Positions 45,934-56,726 of a DNA stretch of 64,000 nt are shown here, piece by piece. The DNA lies in the NCBI RefSeq assembly GCF_026151205.1, contig NC_087077.1, positions 930,001-994,000 of the forward strand, in the 5' to 3' direction. The notes beneath the pieces were generated by a model. It had not been told where the DNA came from, did no database searches, and saw only the letters and a list, made by a program, of their open reading frames with translations. The position numbers and the translations under genes were made by a program. Position 1 is the stretch's first letter; every line of letters begins with the position of its first letter. Source of the DNA: Bolinopsis microptera (lineage: Eukaryota > Ctenophora > Tentaculata > Lobata > Bolinopsidae).

Positions 45934-46093
45934 ATGTTTTACAGTAATGTAAAGAAGCTTGTAGAATTGCCTGCCTCGCCCTTGGGCTTCCTCAAGAGTT
46001 TTTGCAAAAGGGAAGATAAGACAGAGTACGACGGTCACCATGATGATATCTCGAGAGGCTCACCTGGACGGAGGTCTTTGCGGGAGCACAAGA
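45934..46093 (+). CDS. Candidate alternative first coding exon A of the RhoGEF gene
   Basis: ATG at 45934 opens 53 codons, then AAG A|GTGAGT at 46093/46094, so the exon ends in phase 1. The product is Lys/Ser/Arg-rich (LPASPLGFLKSFCKRED, then SPGRRSLREHK) with no known domain. An internal TTTTACAG|T at 45944 would also serve as an acceptor in the same frame. It joins in frame to the exon at 51849 (A + TG). Coding-like codon use and a perfect donor support it; the link to the RhoGEF gene rests on strand and phase. Confidence 0.5.
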
Positions 46094-47221
46094 GTGAGTC
46101 ATTTGCGGTCAATATGAGTATCTGAAAAATCCCATCCGGCCACTTTTAAGTTTCATTTGCCTAGGTTTAGATTGTCCTGCTTCGTTCTTTTTCGGGGCCC
46201 AATTATATTTTTACATAATGAGTCCTTGGGGATTGGCTTGAAATTGTCTAGATACCTCAAAACCTGAAATTTTCCATCTCAGTTCACAGTTCTTGCGAAA
46301 GACTGGGTTTCAAATGAATCTAATTATTTTATTTCGGAACCTTAAAGAAGTAATGGGAAAAGTATTTCATGTGTATCACAACATTTTCCTCGTAGAGTAA
46401 AAGCTGTAACGCACTTACTCGGGCATCATACAGACTTTGGGATAGATGGTGTAGATGCTGGCTTGGAAAGAGTATACAATTTTACGCTGAAAAAATCCCT
46501 TATAATCCTGTCTGATTGATCTACCTTATCGGTGTAATTTGTCGCAAAAATTCCTGATATGCGATGAATTACCAGGAATGAGGATGCCACCGGATCATTC
46601 TAAATTGTCCCGTCCTATCCGATAAGGTAGACAGCTTTCGAATAATTTCCTAAATCATTTGCTTCTTCATCTAAAATGAACATTTTATTTCTGAATAGTT
46701 TTTGTTTCATAATGCGTGGGCTGGTCGAAGATTACTCGACGTCGTTAATAAGCATTGTACGATGAGTCATGTTCTAAAAATAGAAGTTAAATCTCCTGAA
46801 GAGACACTCAGTAAAAGTCTGTACCGTTTAACGTTTTGCAACGTAAACCTGTAAATGTTATGAATGACGAATGTCGATATTCAAAAGACAGTGTTTCCAA
46901 GTGTCGTATTTCAGACATTTGACAAGATGTCTTTGCCCTAATCTACTCAATGTCCGATTATCAATATCTCAATATGGAGTCAAATGTGCAATTCTTACAG
47001 TGAAAATCACACCACACACTTCGCAACTGCTATTATCAATACCCACAGAACTTCAGATCTGGTAACAATACATCCGAAATATTTTTAGTGTCAAGCTAAT
47101 AGTAATATCGTACTTTGAAGTTCATCGTTCTCTTGATTATTAATAATCACAAACAAACAACCACAAAATTAAACATTAACTGCCCACTATTCACCCCACT
47201 AAAGAAATAATGCCACATAAT

Positions 47222-47436
47222 GTAGCGTTTAATAAGGTCCCACTCCCCCACAGACCACGGACTAATCTAGCGTTTAATAACGTCCCACTCCCCCTCAGAC
47301 CACGGACTAATGTCCCACTCCCCCACAGACCACGGACTAATGTCCCACTCCCCCACAGACCACGGACTAATCTAGCACCACTAAGAAATAATGCCACATA
47401 ATCTAACGTTTAATAACTCCCCCACAGACCACGGAC
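47222..47436 (+). repeat. Promoter-proximal 30-bp repeats
   Basis: CCCACTCCCCCACAGACCAC plus GGACTAAT recurs four to five times, with longer copies that also hold CGTTTAATAA. The last copy ends just before the TATA box at 47444. ACCACA/ACCACG cores resemble RUNX sites; that reading is speculative. Confidence 0.75.
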
Positions 47437-47443
47437 TACACGG

Positions 47444-47559
47444 TATAAAAGCTCGCTACAGATCAGAACCATCTCTTCCCTTCTCACATGACCACCAGAG
47501 CGTGATAACCGCGGGCACACTACCGGAGATACTCATGGCCAGCATCCAACATCAACAAG
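47444..47559 (+). CDS. TATA promoter and candidate alternative first exon B of the RhoGEF gene
   Basis: TATAAAAG at 47444-47451 predicts a start near 47474. A short upstream frame (ATG at 47488, stop within six codons) precedes the main ATG at 47535, which has G at +4. The main frame gives eight codons (MASIQHQQ), then G|GTGCGT at 47559/47560, phase 1. It would join the 51849 exon as Q-V-R-V-S. The coding part is 47535-47559; the rest is promoter and 5' UTR. Confidence 0.5.
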
Positions 47560-49053
47560 GTGCGTTTATTTGTTTGTAGTTAATTATTAGCTATTTTAAA
47601 TTTAATTATTATGTTTGTTTGTTTGTTTGTCCGTGCTGTATTGTGTTCCATTGAAATGCTTCACTTTCTTTCTATGTATGACAGAACCTAATATTCAAAC
47701 AACCATAATAATATTGACACTGTTTCGTGCCATACGTCAGGTGAGGCAAGGCCGAGATCAGAAAGTTTGACTTTCATAAAAGTTAAGGGATCATTCTTAT
47801 CGGATGTTACGCTTCTAAGCGTAGGGATGCAGGTTCGGTCTGCGTTCGTTAATTAATGGGATCGTAATTAAATAATTAATTATAATCGACCCGTTCATGG
47901 CACTGAATCAATGATGTACATGATTATTTGATGTTCACGTTCAATGACACAATTTCCAGTAATTCGATTACGTGTACTACAATAATAAGTGTACTTTGCA
48001 ACTGTTTCAAGTCTCACAGTCACTTGAACGCCGCAACGAGTCTCAGGAATTTATTTTACTGTAGAAAATTCCCGAGTTTTCGTGCCTCACAAATAGGTTG
48101 TTGAAAGGCTTGCTGTGATATGCTAATATCCAGTGATATGCTAATACAGGGGGAAGTATACTATTTTGATATCAAACGTCAAACAATGCAAGTCGACAAG
48201 TTTTTTGACTTTCTAGGACCTACTTATATTTATAACAAGTTTGCCAACCGATAGCCAATATAATGATGGATAGTGACCAATAATCGATATTCCGGTCTTA
48301 CGTTTTCACGCTTACAAGTTAAGTGTAGTAAATAGTAAATAAACGGTCTTACGTTAGACGATCAGCTCGGCACGTGTCTTAGTTAAAGGATAATGGTTCC
48401 TTGCCAGCTAATAGCAGGAAAGAAGAAACATTTTCCTCGGAAATACCAGAAATACCGGAATGTGCCGCCACGTAACAAGCCTCCTCAGAACATGCCAAAT
48501 TGAAACATGCCGCTCTGGCACGCGCTACCTTGAAACAAGCCTCCTCGGAACATGCCGCTCCGGCACGCGTTACCTTGAAACATGCCGATCCGGCACGTGC
48601 TACGTTGAAACGTACAGTCACGAAACATGCCTACTTGTACTTGTGAATGTGCCGTTTCGGAATTTTACAAATTAAAGTTAAAGTTTAACCTGCAGTTAAA
48701 TTCAGTAAGGTATAAATAACGAATACTTATTTCGCATAGAGTTTTCGCATTCATACTCGAGGAAGAAGCAAAAGAACATATTTTTTTGCTTATTTCCGAC
48801 AGTGTGATCTATCTCCACCTTAACATGTCTATCGTATGAAGCCATGTCCTCCCATAAAAAAACCTCTCAAAATATCGCATTATGGCGGGAGATGAGCAGA
48901 TCTTTACATTCTCCAAAACTCTCCCGCCCGAAAATCCACGTACTCCAATACGTAATACCTTATACATCTTCCTTTTACCGCTTCTTACCACTCTGAAACG
49001 TCACCTAATCACCTGAGGTTAAACTATAGTCTCAGGTGAGGTTAACGAATCTT
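47560..49053. other. Intronic/intergenic, with degenerate repeat at 48460-48620
   Basis: No exon seen. At 48460-48620 a degenerate unit containing GAAACATGCCG and CCGGCACGCG recurs about four times, with GCCG...CGGC stems. Confidence 0.5.
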
Positions 49054-49224
49054 GTTAAGTGCAGTTTGGAGTGTATCGTAATTACAGTATACGAGTCTAA
49101 CTCTCTCTACAACTCACGTGACGTCACAGTTAACGTGACGTCACGATAGCGTCATGATGACGTCATGATGTTAAGTGCAGTTTGGAGTGTATCGTAATTA
49201 CAGTATACGAGTCTAACTCTCTCT
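49054..49224 (+). promoter_or_regulatory. CRE cluster inside a 116-bp direct duplication
   Basis: Three perfect TGACGTCA sites (49119-49126, 49136-49143, 49158-49165) and one CACGTG (49115-49120) lie between two 55-bp direct copies (49054-49108 and 49170-49224). Such CRE spacing is promoter- or enhancer-like. It might serve exon C at 50297 or an internal promoter; no direct link is visible. Confidence 0.45.
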
Positions 49225-50296
49225 CCACTTCCCGCTTTATTACCAATTATGGACATGTGGTTCTCATAAATCATATCTTAACAACGTGTTGTTCTGAACT
49301 CGGATTAAATACAAGTTGAACCTGATATTAATCCATTAATAGTAACACATTTTGGGGTGTGATTCTCTGCAGGGAGAGGGAAACTGACACGCTCAGTTCG
49401 GAGCAATTTAACACATATCATAGACTGTTCCTGGCTTAGTGTGATTCGGCGATTAGTTAGGGGATGAACAAGGGTTACTGGCGAAGTCGTGAGGTAATCC
49501 TGCGATCTGATTGGCTCATATCGCATGATTCTAGACGCTCATTGGTGGACGTAGAGCCTAGTATCTGAACGCTGGTAACGTACGTCGTACAAGTAGCGAG
49601 GAGGTCAGGATGTGTTGCGTAATATCCCCTAATACGCATGGGATCCCAAACATGTCGTAATGGTAGCGGAGAAGTCGTTTAATTATTGTACTTGTAGAGT
49701 TGTACAGTTTCAGCCGTCATGCTTCCCCCGGGATCTTTGAAATGTTTCCTTGTGTTTGATTTTGACAGAAGTTCACCAGATTTTACAACAACTTCTACAT
49801 AGTTCATACTAAAATACTCCTACTGAAACCAAAACCATGCTCTATTGTTATCTCAAATTTCATCGTATATATTTGTTTAATACCTATGCTGAAATACCTT
49901 AATTTGTTATCTATTTAGAATAAATAACATCTGCAGAGTGTATATAGATGTGTATAGTGTACAATGTACATTACACTGAAAGAGCCGATAAGGACACCAC
50001 CTTTCAAAAATACAGGTGGTTTTGTTACTCTTAGTCTTTGTCATTTGTACGAGCCTGACTGCTGGTCATTGATCTGTGTACGATAGTTTTTATTTGTGTC
50101 CCTTATTATATATTGATCTAATACTAAACACCCTGTAAGAAAACTTCACGCGTATTCCGTCCAGTATTTTAACATTTGTCATTTATTTTATAATTTGTCA
50201 TCGATATTATATTATCGAATATCTATATAATTATATTTACTATTACCTTGGTTTTACTTGATTTTGTTTTAGAGTTTATATTGTAAGCATGGGAAG

Positions 50297-50390
50297 ATGC
50301 CGTTTGTAGTCAGTCTTGAGATGGCAGTGGGTATCAAACTACGAGACAGTGCGCTGTTCTCTCCCTTCAGAGCAACAGCCATTCCTACAG
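50297..50390 (+). CDS. Candidate alternative first coding exon C of the RhoGEF gene
   Basis: ATG at 50297 opens 31 codons (MPFVVSLEMAVGIKLRDS onward, ending ATAIPT), then G|GTTTCT at 50390/50391, again phase 1. The donor is weak, and a TTTTAG acceptor-like site sits just upstream near 50272. An ACTAAGTT 8-bp tandem repeat begins at the donor (about 50395-50445). Only the open frame and the phase support it. Confidence 0.3.
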
Positions 50391-50927
50391 GTTTCTAAGT
50401 TACTAAGTTACTAAGTTACTAAGTTGCTAAGTTACCGAGTTACTAAATCACTAACTTGTAATCTGGTAACCTTAAAATCAATATAGTCTTAATATACGTA
50501 GTCCTAATATACCAGATTTCCGTAATGATACGCTAACATCTATATAGTGTTACTATTAATCAACACAGTATAAGCTTCCGTGTTCATTGTAAATATGATG
50601 ATATCATTACAAACTCCGATGACAGCTAGGAATGAACAGACAGGTTTAACTACATAAGTACATGACACCTATACCAATCTAACGACGTAAAACAGCGTAC
50701 GCGACCTCTAATCCTCGCTTAACGTTCTGTCAGTGTTTCAAACCAATAATAACTGTTAAATTAACGTGCTTGTCAGCGCCTGTTGTAGGTTGTGTTGAGA
50801 TCTAAGAGTCAAGTGGGGGATTGAGGCATTTAGAGAATGTGAAGTGAGGGGTCAAGTTCCTGACCGGTTCTTGTCAAAGGTGGTCAGGTGGTAATGACTT
50901 GATTGATTGGTTGTTAATTATTTAGTT

Positions 50928-51317
50928 AGTAAACCCTGCCTTCAGCGCTACCTGCTACCAGGCAGTAAACCCTGCCTTCAGCGCTACCTGCTACCAGGCA
51001 GTAAACCCTGCCTTCAGCGCTACCTGCTACCAGGCAGTAAACCCTGCCTTCAGCGCTACCTGCTACCAGGCAGTAAACCCTGCCTTCAGCGCTACCTGCT
51101 ACCAGGCAGTAAACCCTGCCTTCAGCGCTACCTGCTACCAGGCAGTAAACCCTGCCTTCAGCGCTACCTGCTACCAGGCAGTAAACCCTGCCTTCAGCGC
51201 TACCTGCTACCAGGCAGTAAACCCTGCCTTCAGCGCTACCTGCTACCAGGCAGTGAACCCTGCCTTCAGCGCTACCTGCTACCAGGCAGTAAACCCTGCC
51301 TTCAGCGCTACCTGCTA
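50928..51317. repeat. 36-bp minisatellite, about 10.8 units
   Basis: The unit reads AGTAAACCCTGCCTTCAGCG then CTACCTGCTACCAGGC. The length is a multiple of three and the unit lacks stops in several frames, so both strands show long open frames. These are not genes. It lies in the presumed RhoGEF intron before 51849. Confidence 0.95.
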
Positions 51318-51848
51318 TCAAATCTACACACAGAGGCCAAGTTAACTCGATTATTTAGAAACTATCTGTGAATACCACGTGACTCTTAGCTTTACTCATA
51401 GATCCCATATCATAACCTGTAATAATATCTACAAATAAAGTGATACGTGTTCACTAAAAGTAGTTCGATCTAAATTTAGATATTTTTGAACCGAACAACG
51501 AAGTCACCTTGGTATCATAAGTAAAAATACTTCAGAGTCTACATTTTCTGGTCACTTGATGTAAAACTGCTCGTGTCAAATTTCTGTTTTGTGGACATTG
51601 ATTTTGTTAAGAAGCAGATGACGCTTATGTAATGGAATAAGGTTGCATAATAATTCCCATTATTGTGTCATGTCGTATCATTGTTTACATAAAAGCATAA
51701 AGCTCTTAAACACTTGTGGTCTCGATATAGTGTAACCGTTCATTGATCATTCTATACTTTCTGTAACAATTATTAATCTACCTCATTGATTTAATTAATT
51801 GTTATTAATTTACCTCATTAATGACTCCCTATTTTCAGTTCACGTGAG

Positions 51849-51937
51849 TGCGAGTGAGCCGCACCACAACCCCTCTCCCTGTCTCCCCAACTAGACGTCC
51901 TAACTCTATCTCCGATACTCCTCCTTCCCCACGAGAG
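51849..51937 (+). CDS. Candidate common second exon of the RhoGEF gene
   Basis: 89 nt. In the frame entered at phase 1 it reads VRVSRTTTPLPVSPTRR then PNSISDTPPSPRE, a Ser/Pro-rich stretch, and ends in phase 0 at CGAGAG|GTGAGT. The next RhoGEF exon (56727) starts in phase 0. The acceptor is uncertain: TTTTCAG at 51832-51838 is the better site but brings a stop into every frame, whereas GTGAG at 51848 or GCGAG at 51854 keeps the frame open. Confidence 0.5.
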
Positions 51938-52937
51938 GTGAGTTACTAATTACTAACGACTAGTTACTAATTAGTCATTAATCGGTAATTAGTCATTAAT
52001 GACAAGTATTTGTCAAACCTTTAGAAATTATTGATAGAATTGCAACATGCAACATTCAAAAACCAGTAACTGATTATCATCTTGGTAAAGGTATAATTAA
52101 CCAACTTATACTAATATTGATAATTGAGATGGTAGCGATACGTTAATACATTCTAAACAGTCAGTATATCAAATTGATACTAAATTTATCAAATTTTCAA
52201 GTTAAAAACCTTACCAATACCATATTACAATAACTATAAGAAATCTGAGAAAAAGAGAAGAAAGTTAATTCCATGTTGAATCAACATCAATCTCAAAATT
52301 TTAACGTGGCAAAATTCAGCGACATTATAATCTGCCACCTAACAAACTTGGCCCCTCACAACTTCTATCATTTTTCAAACTTGGCGAGGGGCCAAGTCTC
52401 ACAACTATTATAATTTTTCAAACTAACAAACTTGGCGCGGGGCCAAGTCTTTCAATCCTCGTCTCTCTCAGAGAAACTACCACATCTGTTTTTAATGAAA
52501 AACACGCCATCAATATCTGGCACTTATACAGGCATCCTGTATCTAATTTAAATCCACTCCAACATTTAACAAAACGACTCCTAAATCGGTGTCTAAATTT
52601 AATAACAAATCAATACCCAATATTTGAATACCTCACGTCCTAAACTTTGTTCCGATGTGGGCTAATTGTTTGGAACCAAATTAATTGCAAATAAAATTTC
52701 CATTCGCATTGACGATGGTCCCTTTCGAAACCAAATAGATGCCCTATTTTCGTATCAAATTAAACAGAACGTATTTTCTCGGACGTAAGGTACAAAATTT
52801 AAGATTCATATCGATTTAGATATCATTACTCTGATCAATAACTCAACACAAAGTAACAGTCTGTTCCTCAGTTCTTTTAGCCACCATGCTTCTTTTTTAG
52901 TGAAACAGTGTTGACAAGATTCCTCCTTGAGGAGTCA
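51938..52937. other. Presumed RhoGEF intron, left of the nested ABCG gene
   Basis: Contains short direct repeats (TTACTAATTA types near 51943-52000; a pair around ACTTGGC-GGGGCCAAGTCT at 52375-52450). No exon seen. Confidence 0.5.
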
Positions 52938-54931
52938 TCAGTCTCTTAATCTGTACCACATGGCTAGTAATGCCGAGGAGCACCATCCCAGTACGTTTGG
53001 GAACTGGTAGAATATGTACGGATACCAAATAACCGGATCAATCCCATACGCACTCAGGATCTGTGTGCCGTTTTGATAGATACACGGATTCCTGATGTTC
53101 TGGTCGCACTCAATGACGGGGATGTTTTGGAACTCGTTGGACATGAGAGCGTTCCATCCGTATCTTATCGGGGAGAGATACTTGATGGGGATGAGCCAGT
53201 AAGGAGTCTGTCTATCATTGAGGTAGAGTCCTCCTAATAGAGACACGGAAGGGCTATCATGACGTTGAAGCCTTTAGCTTTGCGAACGTTGCTGGTTACA
53301 GAGCCTGTGAAAATGCCGAGTGTAGCGGAGACCCAGGCTATTGTAGAGCAGGTAAACCAGGCGGTGAAAAATGCAGCAGCAGATATGTGGAGTCCAGTGA
53401 TGAAGTAAAATAGTGCGACCTGAAGGAGTCCAAATAAGAGCATGTTTGAGGTCACCTGAATCAGGATTGAAAAGAAAAATGGGAAGATCCCGTTAATCCC
53501 AAGTTGGTATTCCTTCTGAAAAACAGGAAACTGTTTGACTACAGTGGATGTGGTGTATGTCGCCCACGAGAAGACGAGAAACGAGGCTTGGAAGAAGAAG
53601 AGTCCAGCCTTGTTCTGCGCTACGTTTTGGTTGTTTTTTAAGCCAAAATAGGCGAGTGCTATGAAAAGACTTGTGATGAAACCTTGAGCCACTAAGAAAA
53701 TGGAGTCTGGTGATATCCGTTTGGAAGCCATTATGGCTCGTTTCGAGTTTTCGACAAACTGTTTCAGCTTGTTGGCTTCTGGCCGTTTTCGATTTGTCAC
53801 ATCTGGTTTGATCTTGTTTATCTTGACAACATAGGAAATCGCTTCTTCCAACTTTTTAAAGTCTTCAGAATCTCTGTAGAAGTTTGTGTACGTCTCAATG
53901 AGTCCCGTGAATTTCTCATCGGCTGATTTGTCCAGTGCTAGCTCGTTCATGAAATGGTCAGCTGGATTATGAAGTTCAGGACAGGGTCTCCCTAAGGTTT
54001 CAAATAATTTGACTGCATCTTTTCCAGCACCAAGAAACACGGTATGTCCATCTGCCATCAGGCAAATCTTATCTAAAAGGGCGAAGGCTTCTGAACTTGG
54101 CTGGCTCAATGCGACCAGTGTACACTGGTTAGGACTTGCCTGCTCCTTGATCTGCCTCAACATTCTATTAGCTGGTCGGGGCTCCATTCCTTTAACAGGC
54201 TCATCTAAGAAGATTATCAGAGGGTCCTCCAGCATCTCCAATCCAAGTGCCAATGTCTTCCTCTCCTTATGTGTGATTCCAGTTCTTCCCTCGCCCGGTT
54301 GGCCTATCCTAGTGTGCTCGATGTTCAGAAGATCCAGCTTTTCGAGGATTGCATTGGCTTTCGCTACTTTTCTGTTGAATCTGGTTTGCTTGTCCATGCG
54401 CATGTTAACATGGAACATGATTGTTTCTCTGACCGTCATATGTTCCATGAAGTTGTCCTCTTGGTCCACATACGCGCTGATCAGTGCCATCTGAGTAGGA
54501 TCTATCTGCCATCCGTTTACCTGCAGTGTTCCTTTCACTTTTACACCATCCATCTTCTTCTGAGCCAGAGCCATCAACATGCTCGTTTTCCCCGCCCCCT
54601 TTGGACCTATTATCCCCATCATCTCCCCTGGTTCAACAATCCCCGAAACTCGCTTCAGGATGTCCTTGTAGAAATACTTGCCTGTCTCATTTTTAAACCA
54701 CCTCGGTTTGGAGTAATTCTCCGTGGAAGCACTCAAGTCCCTCCAGGAGAGGGTAACTGATTTGAGGTTATCACTCGCATCCTCCTCTAGAGGCAGTGTG
54801 TACACGTCCTGTTGAGATGTGTCTCCTAGCAACGGTTCTCTGTATTCACTCTGTTTTAACTTGGTGTAGTCAGCTGTATCACTGTCTAAGAGATGACTCC
54901 CTTCTGACTGTTCCACATCAGAGATTGACAT
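52938..54931 (-). CDS. ABCG-family half-transporter, intronless, one frameshift
   Basis: The frame 54931-53234 gives 565 residues and continues in another frame to 52938 (about 100 residues) after an apparent 1-nt loss near 53245-53250 (ALP/VSLLGG join). Together they give about 666 residues, normal for an ABCG half-transporter: N-terminal NBD (about 55-380), then six membrane segments. Walker A is GPKGAGKT, the Q-loop region is YVDQED and Walker B is IIFLDEP. The signature reads GITHKERK instead of VSGGERK, the D-loop GMEP instead of GLDS, and the H-loop ALSQPS lacks the His of IHQPS. These changes suggest impaired or divergent ATP hydrolysis. It has no introns and lies inside an intron of the RhoGEF gene on the other strand, as a retrocopy would. 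It may be a young pseudogene, or the shift may be a sequencing error. Confidence 0.85.
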
Positions 54932-55697
54932 TTTACTCTCTCTCTCTTGCGATCGAGTGCTGGGAAGATATTACTGATCATAATTGGCATTAATTATGAA
55001 AGTTGCAGAAAAACATTCATGGTTCTGTTGACGCGACATCAAAGGAATGATTCAAGACTGAGCGGTGTTTTAGTGAGATAATATCTAGCAATAATTACAA
55101 CGGTGAATCTTTAAGTGAACGAAAATAAAACACATACACAAAGTGCTAAGCTCTGGAGTGATGCAAGTTAGCTTACTTCAAGTTTATAATAGTTATTAGA
55201 AATCAAATAGTTATTAGTTGGATGCAAAGCTGAACCGATATAAACTTGATTCTTAAATGATACTTTTTCAATGAGATGAAGTAAGCTAGCGATGCGGAAA
55301 AAATCAGCTATGAAAAGTTGTATTTGTTCTTCTATTGATAGTGGAAACATTTTATAAACGCTTCAATAAGAGACAAATAAGACTGATTATTAAGACAATC
55401 GCAATACAATCAAATTTCTGATTAAAATACGAAGCCAAACAAAAATATGAATTTTCCATAGTATAAAAGAGAAGTTATCAGTACTATGTTTCGACGAAAT
55501 GAGCGCGTATTCTGCCAAATAGTGAATTCTGAACTAGGAAGAGAATTGAGAATACATAGACAGTATATTAATTACTAGGTATTCACAGTAGGATTGAGTT
55601 AGGATTCTCAGAAATCGTCCCTGACTGAATGTAGCTATGAGCTGAATAGGAAAGGCTGAAAGGAGAGTTTGGGTGTAAATTATGCTGAAGAAAGTTA
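54932..55697. other. Upstream of the ABCG gene, no gene seen
   Basis: A CT-rich tract (CTCTCTCTCT) lies just upstream of the ABCG start. No TATA box or exon could be supported. Confidence 0.45.
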
Positions 55698-55985
55698 AGT
55701 CACGCACAGGGCGGGGGTTGGGGGCTAAAGTCAATACCAGTCACGCACAGGGTGGGGGGGGGGGGGGGGGGGTTGGGGGCTAAAGTCAATACCAGTCACG
55801 CACAGTGCAGGGGTTAGGGGCTAAAGTCAATACCAGTCACGCACATGGTGGGGGGGGGGGGGGGTTGGGGGCTAAAGTCAATACCAGTCACGCACAGTGC
55901 AGGGGTTAGGGGCAAAAGTCAATACCAGTCACGCACAGGGTGGGGGGGGGGGGGGGGCTAAAGTCAATACCAGTCACGCACAGGG
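55698..55985. repeat. G-run minisatellite, about six units of variable length
   Basis: Units hold CAGTCACGCACAGGGTG, a run of up to 19 G (55754-55772), TTGGGGGCTAAAGTCAATAC. Length varies mainly in the G run. G-quadruplex formation is plausible. Located in the presumed RhoGEF intron. Confidence 0.95.
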
Positions 55986-56726
55986 TGGCTGCTCGTAAAC
56001 ACACATCTTGAGATTATTAGTATTGATTATGTAGTCACAACATGGTATCTGCAAAATAAAATACGGATGTTTTAAAAAGCCCAAACGTTTGGCTATGGCA
56101 GCTGCTCATAGATATCTAAAAAATACGGAAGTAAACCATTGTTGCTAAGAAATGGACATATTTAATATCTTTATTTGGCAGATTCCTCGAAGAAGTGATG
56201 ATAGCAAGTCATACAAAAAAAGAATTATTTCAATTGGGCACTCAGGGACTGAGCAGTTAACCCAACCGTTCGCACAGTTACTTATCAAACTAAGTTAAGC
56301 GTCGAACTAAATAAGAGTACGTGTCCTGCCATTCTCCAGACTTTTGATTCCATATATAACAAGATTGCATATTATTCAATTCCTTGAAAGGAAATCAAAA
56401 GATTTTCCAAGAATGCTCGCCGAACCGTATTAGTTCGTAGTAAAGGGTGATGAATTCTAATGACTAGTAATGGAATAAGGTCGGATTAAGTCCAGCCAGC
56501 ACAGTTCGTAAGGAATTAGTCTGTTCTACTAATATTCTACTACATAATATTCTACTAATATTCTACAAACCTAATTGTGAATATTTAGCATCGCATCTGA
56601 GAGCTTCCAGTGCGCGCATAGCACTACCCAATAACTACCCGAATAAGTAGTAAACTAAATAATTTCCAAAAATAATCGTTCTCTTTCTTGTAATCTGGCA
56701 TATTTGGTTACTAGTATTTGTTACAG
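55986..56726. other. Presumed RhoGEF intron, no exon seen
   Basis: AT-rich, ending in the acceptor TTTGTTACAG at 56726. Confidence 0.55.

Noticed and set aside
50907..51371. 154- and 131-codon ORFs on both strands
   Set aside because: Produced by a 36-bp repeat whose length is divisible by three; no start context or domain.
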